Below, piece by piece: positions 60,110-64,000 of a DNA stretch of 64,000 nucleotides. The DNA is from Micromonospora sp. C31 (lineage in GTDB: Bacteria > Actinomycetota > Actinomycetes > Mycobacteriales > Micromonosporaceae). The translations under genes and the position numbers were made by a program. The notes under the pieces are model-generated. The model did not search any database. It was not told the origin of the DNA and was given only the letters and a program-made list of their open reading frames with translations. Positions within the stretch are counted from its first letter, which is position 1; each line of letters begins with the position of its first letter. The stretch lies in contig NZ_JAGPXN010000021.1 of NCBI RefSeq assembly GCF_018070575.1, positions 50,472-114,471 of the forward strand, read 5' to 3'.

Positions 60110-60958
60110 TCAGGGATGGAGCGTCAACCCGGGCGTGGTGGCGATGGCCGTCAACTGCACCATGGTGAGCACCGGCGGCGGGCCGAACCGGTGCGTACGT
60201 GTCGCACCGTTCTCCCCGCCCTCGACGTGATAGTTGTCCGTCGTCACCGTCACCGACGTGCCATCCGTCCGGCGCACCTGCGCCCAGCGCTGCACGAAGC
60301 CCTCGTCGCCCGGTTCTGCGGTGCTGGTGGCAAGGGTGCCGCCGTCCGGGAGGCGGCTGCTCGTGCAGGTGCGGGGATCGGGCGCGTCGGCGCATCCCGC
60401 AGGCGCGTCGACGGCCGTCGGGGCGAGCGACACCGTCACGTTGTCGACCTGGCCGTTCCCGTGCAGCCGGGCGTGTGCGTAGTAGTGCCAGTGGCTCTTC
60501 TCGTAGGTGAACTGGACCAGGTCGCAGCCCGGAATCGTGCCGTCGACCGACAGCCCCGCCGGCACGACGGCCGCCAGCGCCGGACGCAGCACGAGGGTCA
60601 GCCGGGCGACGCCCGCGTCAGGGCGCTCGGTCGGCCGGTCGCGCACCGTGTCGTACGACTGCTGAGGCGCCGGTGGGCCGCTGGGCTCCGGTTCCACCAC
60701 CGGGCAGAGCGACGCGTCGGCGGACGGCGCACCGCCACCAACCGGCAGGGTGAGCCCGCCCGGTGCGGTGGCCGGGCCGACGAGCAGCGTCGGTGTCACC
60801 GCGACTGCGGCGACCACCGCGGCGACCCCGGTGCCCGCCGCCACCCACGCCCGATGGCGGCGGCGCTGCCGGTCGTCGGCGATCAGCCGGTCCACGTCGA
60901 TTCGGGTGGGCGGCGGCGACGCCACCGCGCTGCGCATCTGCTGGGCGAGTTCATCCAT
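60110..60958 (-). CDS. Probable membrane anti-sigma factor or sigma-linked regulator
   Basis: 282 aa. N-terminus MDELAQQMRSAVASPPPTRI, then a membrane helix (WVAAGTGVAAVVAAVAVTPT) and an extracellular beta-rich domain with paired Cys (GCADAPDPRTCTSS). It overlaps the ECF sigma gene by 8 bp, the usual position for its anti-sigma factor, but no zinc-anti-sigma HxxxCxxC motif is visible, so the role rests on position. Confidence 0.7.
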   Translation of the reverse strand: MDELAQQMRSAVASPPPTRIDVDRLIADDRQRRRHRAWVAAGTGVAAVVAAVAVTPTLLVGPATAPGGLTLPVGGGAPSADASLCPVVEPEPSGPPAPQQSYDTVRDRPTERPDAGVARLTLVLRPALAAVVPAGLSVDGTIPGCDLVQFTYEKSHWHYYAHARLHGNGQVDNVTVSLAPTAVDAPAGCADAPDPRTCTSSRLPDGGTLATSTAEPGDEGFVQRWAQVRRTDGTSVTVTTDNYHVEGGENGATRTHRFGPPPVLTMVQLTAIATTPGLTLHP

Positions 60959-61469
60959 CGGTGCGGGTCTCCTCGACTCGGGCCGGCACGCCCACGAGGC
61001 GGCTCCGCAGCGCCTCGATCGCGCGCGCCGACTGGCTCTTGACAGTGCCGGTGGCGCAGCCGAGTTCCCGGGCGGTCTCCTCCACGGACAGGTCGCAGAA
61101 GTAGCGCAGCACCAGGACCGCGCGGCGGCGCGGGGGCAGCTCGGCCAACAGGGCGAGAATGGTCAGCCGATCCGCGACGCCGTCGGTGGCGCAGCCGACG
61201 GTGGCATCGGGGACCTCGGCCCAGGCGGCCTCCCGCCGCCACGGCCGGCGCCGCTCGTCCAGCCACACCCGCAGCAGGATGCGCCGGACGTACGCGTCGG
61301 GGCTGTCCATCCGCGACACGCGCCGCCAGTGCCGCAGCAACCTGACCAGCGCCGTCGACACCAGGTCGTCGGCCGTGTGCCAGTCGCCACAGAGCAGGTA
61401 CGCCGTGCGACGCAGCGGCTCCAGCCGCGCCCCGACGTACTCGCGATAGCCCTCGATGTCGGCAGGCAA
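60951..61469 (-). CDS. SigE-family ECF RNA polymerase sigma factor
   Basis: 172 aa. Region 2: LRRTAYLLCGDWHTADDLVS then TALVRLLRHWRRV; region 4: LPPRRRAVLVLRYFCDLSVE and TARELGCATGTVKSQSAR. The actinobacterial SigE70/SigM-like group 4. TTG 61469 is chosen because GGAGG lies eight bases upstream; a GTG at 61478 sits on that SD. Co-transcribed with the membrane gene. Confidence 0.9.
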   Translation of the reverse strand: MPADIEGYREYVGARLEPLRRTAYLLCGDWHTADDLVSTALVRLLRHWRRVSRMDSPDAYVRRILLRVWLDERRRPWRREAAWAEVPDATVGCATDGVADRLTILALLAELPPRRRAVLVLRYFCDLSVEETARELGCATGTVKSQSARAIEALRSRLVGVPARVEETRTDG

Positions 61470-61528
61470 TCCCGCCACCTCCTCGCCTCACCGCTCCAAC
61501 GGAGGCGGGCAGGGTGGAGGTTGCCCGG

Positions 61529-62776
<1,248 letters not shown>

Positions 62777-62805
62777 GCCCGCATCCTACTGACCCCCTCC
62801 CCAAG

Positions 62806-62874
62806 CCCCGTTGATCATGAAGTTGTTGTCTCGACACGCCGGCACGGACGGCAACAACCTCATGATCAACGGGG
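62806..62874. repeat. TGATCA-ended palindromic repeat, copy C
   Basis: Left arm 62806-62830 and right arm 62850-62874 pair in 23 of 25 positions (CCCCGTTGATCATGAAGTTG ...). The right arm overlaps the stop of the minus-strand gene at 62866. Inner sequence (TCGACACGCCG, GGCAACAAC) is shared with copy D. Confidence 0.85.
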
Positions 62875-63801
62875 TCGGGCGACGGCGATGGCCCGACGAA
62901 CGGTGTCAGGGATGTAGGCGGGGTGCAGGGTGTCGGCCCAGGTGAAGCGGAGGATCGTCCAGCCGGCATTGACCAGCCGATTCTGGCGGCGGCGGTCGGC
63001 GTGGACAGCCTCCGGGGTGCCGTGCGGGCCCCGCCCGTCGGCCTCGGCGATCACCCTCGGGCCCCGCCAGCCGAGATCCCCGATCCCGAGCAGGTAGCCG
63101 TCGTCGTCGCGCACCTCGAGCTGGAGGGCGTCCGGTGGCACCCGTCCGTCGACACAACGTAATCTCGTCCGCGTCTCCAGCGGGGACTGCGCCCGGCCGT
63201 CCGCCTCCGCAAGATGAGAACGCGCCGCCACCGCACCGCGTCGACCTCTGAGCAGGCGCGGCACGGCGAGCAGGTCGTCGTCGGTGACGAGCCCCCGGTT
63301 CAGCGCGGAGTCCAGCACGCACACCGCGGTGTAGCGGTCTTCCCGCAGGACCAGGTCGGCGACGGTCCGCAGCGGCGAGGTGACGGCGATGCCGTCGACC
63401 TGGACCAGTTGACCGGGCGCGACGGTCAACTGGTGCACCACCACCTCGGGATGAGCCAGCCGGGAGTGCCTCGCGACCGGACCGGGCATCGACAGGTGGA
63501 TCGCCTGCGTCGACCGGGGCCCCGCGATTCCGTGCAGTTCGGCGGCCGTCGTCAGGACCACTGCGGCAGGCGCACCGAAGGATGCGACAGCCGCCCTGAT
63601 CCGAGCCCGTCGCGGGATGCCGTCGTAGCGGTCGGCGTCGACGAGGTAGCCGCCACGGATCACCGCGCGCCAGCGACCGGATCGACAGAGCCGGTGCACG
63701 TCGTGCACCGTGAGCCCGGCCGCACGCGCCTGCGCAAGCGTCACGATGCCGTCGCGCGCACCAGCCATCGCGCGTACCACTGCCAGCGGATCCGTCCCCA
63801 T
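62866..63801 (-). CDS. DUF559 / AbiEi-antitoxin-like protein
   Basis: 311 aa from ATG 63801. An N-terminal helix-turn-helix-like segment (GIVTLAQARAAGLTVHDVHR, RAVIRGGYLV) resembles the AbiEi antitoxin DNA-binding domain. The C-terminal ~100 residues are a DUF559/Vsr-like endonuclease fold (LEVRDDDGYLLGIGDLGWRG, VIAEADGRGPHG, RLVNAGWTILRFTWAD). Such proteins are very common and multi-copy in Micromonospora-like genomes. Role in DNA repair or defence unknown. Confidence 0.82.
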   Translation of the reverse strand: MGTDPLAVVRAMAGARDGIVTLAQARAAGLTVHDVHRLCRSGRWRAVIRGGYLVDADRYDGIPRRARIRAAVASFGAPAAVVLTTAAELHGIAGPRSTQAIHLSMPGPVARHSRLAHPEVVVHQLTVAPGQLVQVDGIAVTSPLRTVADLVLREDRYTAVCVLDSALNRGLVTDDDLLAVPRLLRGRRGAVAARSHLAEADGRAQSPLETRTRLRCVDGRVPPDALQLEVRDDDGYLLGIGDLGWRGPRVIAEADGRGPHGTPEAVHADRRRQNRLVNAGWTILRFTWADTLHPAYIPDTVRRAIAVARPR

Positions 63802-63843
63802 ACCGCCCGACTGTCCCGGCACCCAGCGACCGGCGAAACCCCC

Positions 63844-63873
63844 TGTGGACAACCTGCCCCACCCTGTGGACAA
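63844..63873. promoter_or_regulatory. Two DnaA-box-like nonamers
   Basis: TGTGGACAA at 63844-63852 and 63865-63873 are perfect reverse complements of the actinobacterial DnaA box TTGTCCACA, 21 bp apart, just upstream of the DUF559-type gene. Confidence 0.6.
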
Positions 63874-63890
63874 CCTCCCGGCCCCACCCG

Positions 63891-63951
63891 GTCGATCATG
63901 AAGTTATTGCTTCGACACGCCGACGCCGACGGCAACAACTTCATGATCAAC
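63891..63951. repeat. TGATCA-ended palindromic repeat, copy D
   Basis: Left arm starts GTCGATCATGAAGTTATTGC (63891-63910), right arm ends with TTCATGATCAAC (63940-63951); 18 of 20 positions pair. Full-length relative of copy C including the loop. Confidence 0.85.
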
Positions 63952-64000
63952 TCGGAGGGCAAGGGGCGCGCAGGGCCCCGGGGGGCGGGGGGGGGTCGGG

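Noticed and set aside
63844..63873. Possible chromosome origin
   Set aside because: Only two boxes, no dnaA/dnaN genes and no AT-rich region nearby.

Overview
This is a 64 kb chromosomal window from a very GC-rich actinomycete, almost certainly a member of Micromonosporaceae (Micromonospora-like). Evidence for this is the extreme third-position GC, frequent GTG/TTG starts, and the neighbourhood of BldC, valine dehydrogenase, a DUF3073 protein and purM/purF. A LitR-controlled carotenoid cluster and dispersed ~60-bp TGATCA-ended palindromes in gene gaps fit the same group. The assignment is by gene content and recalled family knowledge; no search was run.

Layout. 1-2.7 kb: end of a Tad/Flp pilus locus (three TadE/G-type proteins, one LysM membrane protein). 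3-9.4 kb: Rieske/DUF2231 protein, bluB behind a cobalamin riboswitch, an EamA exporter, a crotonase, a flavin disulfide oxidoreductase and a serine hydrolase. 9.5-14.8 kb: carotenoid cluster crtB divergent from crtE-crtI-idi-litR. 15.8-16.2 kb: tRNA-Glu, tRNA-Asp and tRNA-Phe, followed by a decayed integrase fragment. 16.9-24.9 kb: metal sensor and CDF exporter, small membrane proteins, a Stf0-type sulfotransferase broken by one in-frame TAG, and a substrate-binding lipoprotein whose two half-domains are in swapped order. 25-31.6 kb: two beta-oxidation genes, a small Asp-rich repeat protein, a methyltransferase, an F420/FMN enzyme, bldC, vdh and DUF3073. 31.7-33.2 kb: compact RiPP locus (radical SAM/SPASM maturase plus a precursor with an aromatic-X-Asn-rich core).

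33-46.6 kb: purine genes purM, purF, purL, purQ, purS and purB on the minus strand (purD is at 62 kb), interrupted by a membrane protein with a long cytoplasmic Gly/Tyr tail, comB, a secreted trypsin-like protease and a YbjQ protein. 46.7-51.2 kb: vapBC, then a divergent thiolase / FabG4-type reductase / MaoC set. 51.3-55.3 kb: a tightly coupled cassette NUDIX(NrtR-like) - J-domain pseudokinase - vWA - divergent adenylosuccinate synthetase. 55.4-61.5 kb: DedA, TetR, SCP2, acyl-CoA dehydrogenase, MFS, and an ECF sigma factor with a probable anti-sigma factor. 61.5-64 kb: purD and a DUF559-type protein.

How the genes work together. The TetR regulator at 56 kb has two palindromic sites at its own divergent promoter, and a third matching site lies 8 kb away between the thiolase and FabG genes; this suggests a small lipid-catabolism regulon. 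Vitamin B12 recurs: a B12 riboswitch controls synthesis of the B12 lower ligand, and the carotenoid regulator carries a cobalamin-binding-type domain. The candidates for undescribed biology are the RiPP locus, the NUDIX/J-kinase/vWA/PurA-like cassette, the permuted binding protein, and the palindromic repeat family.
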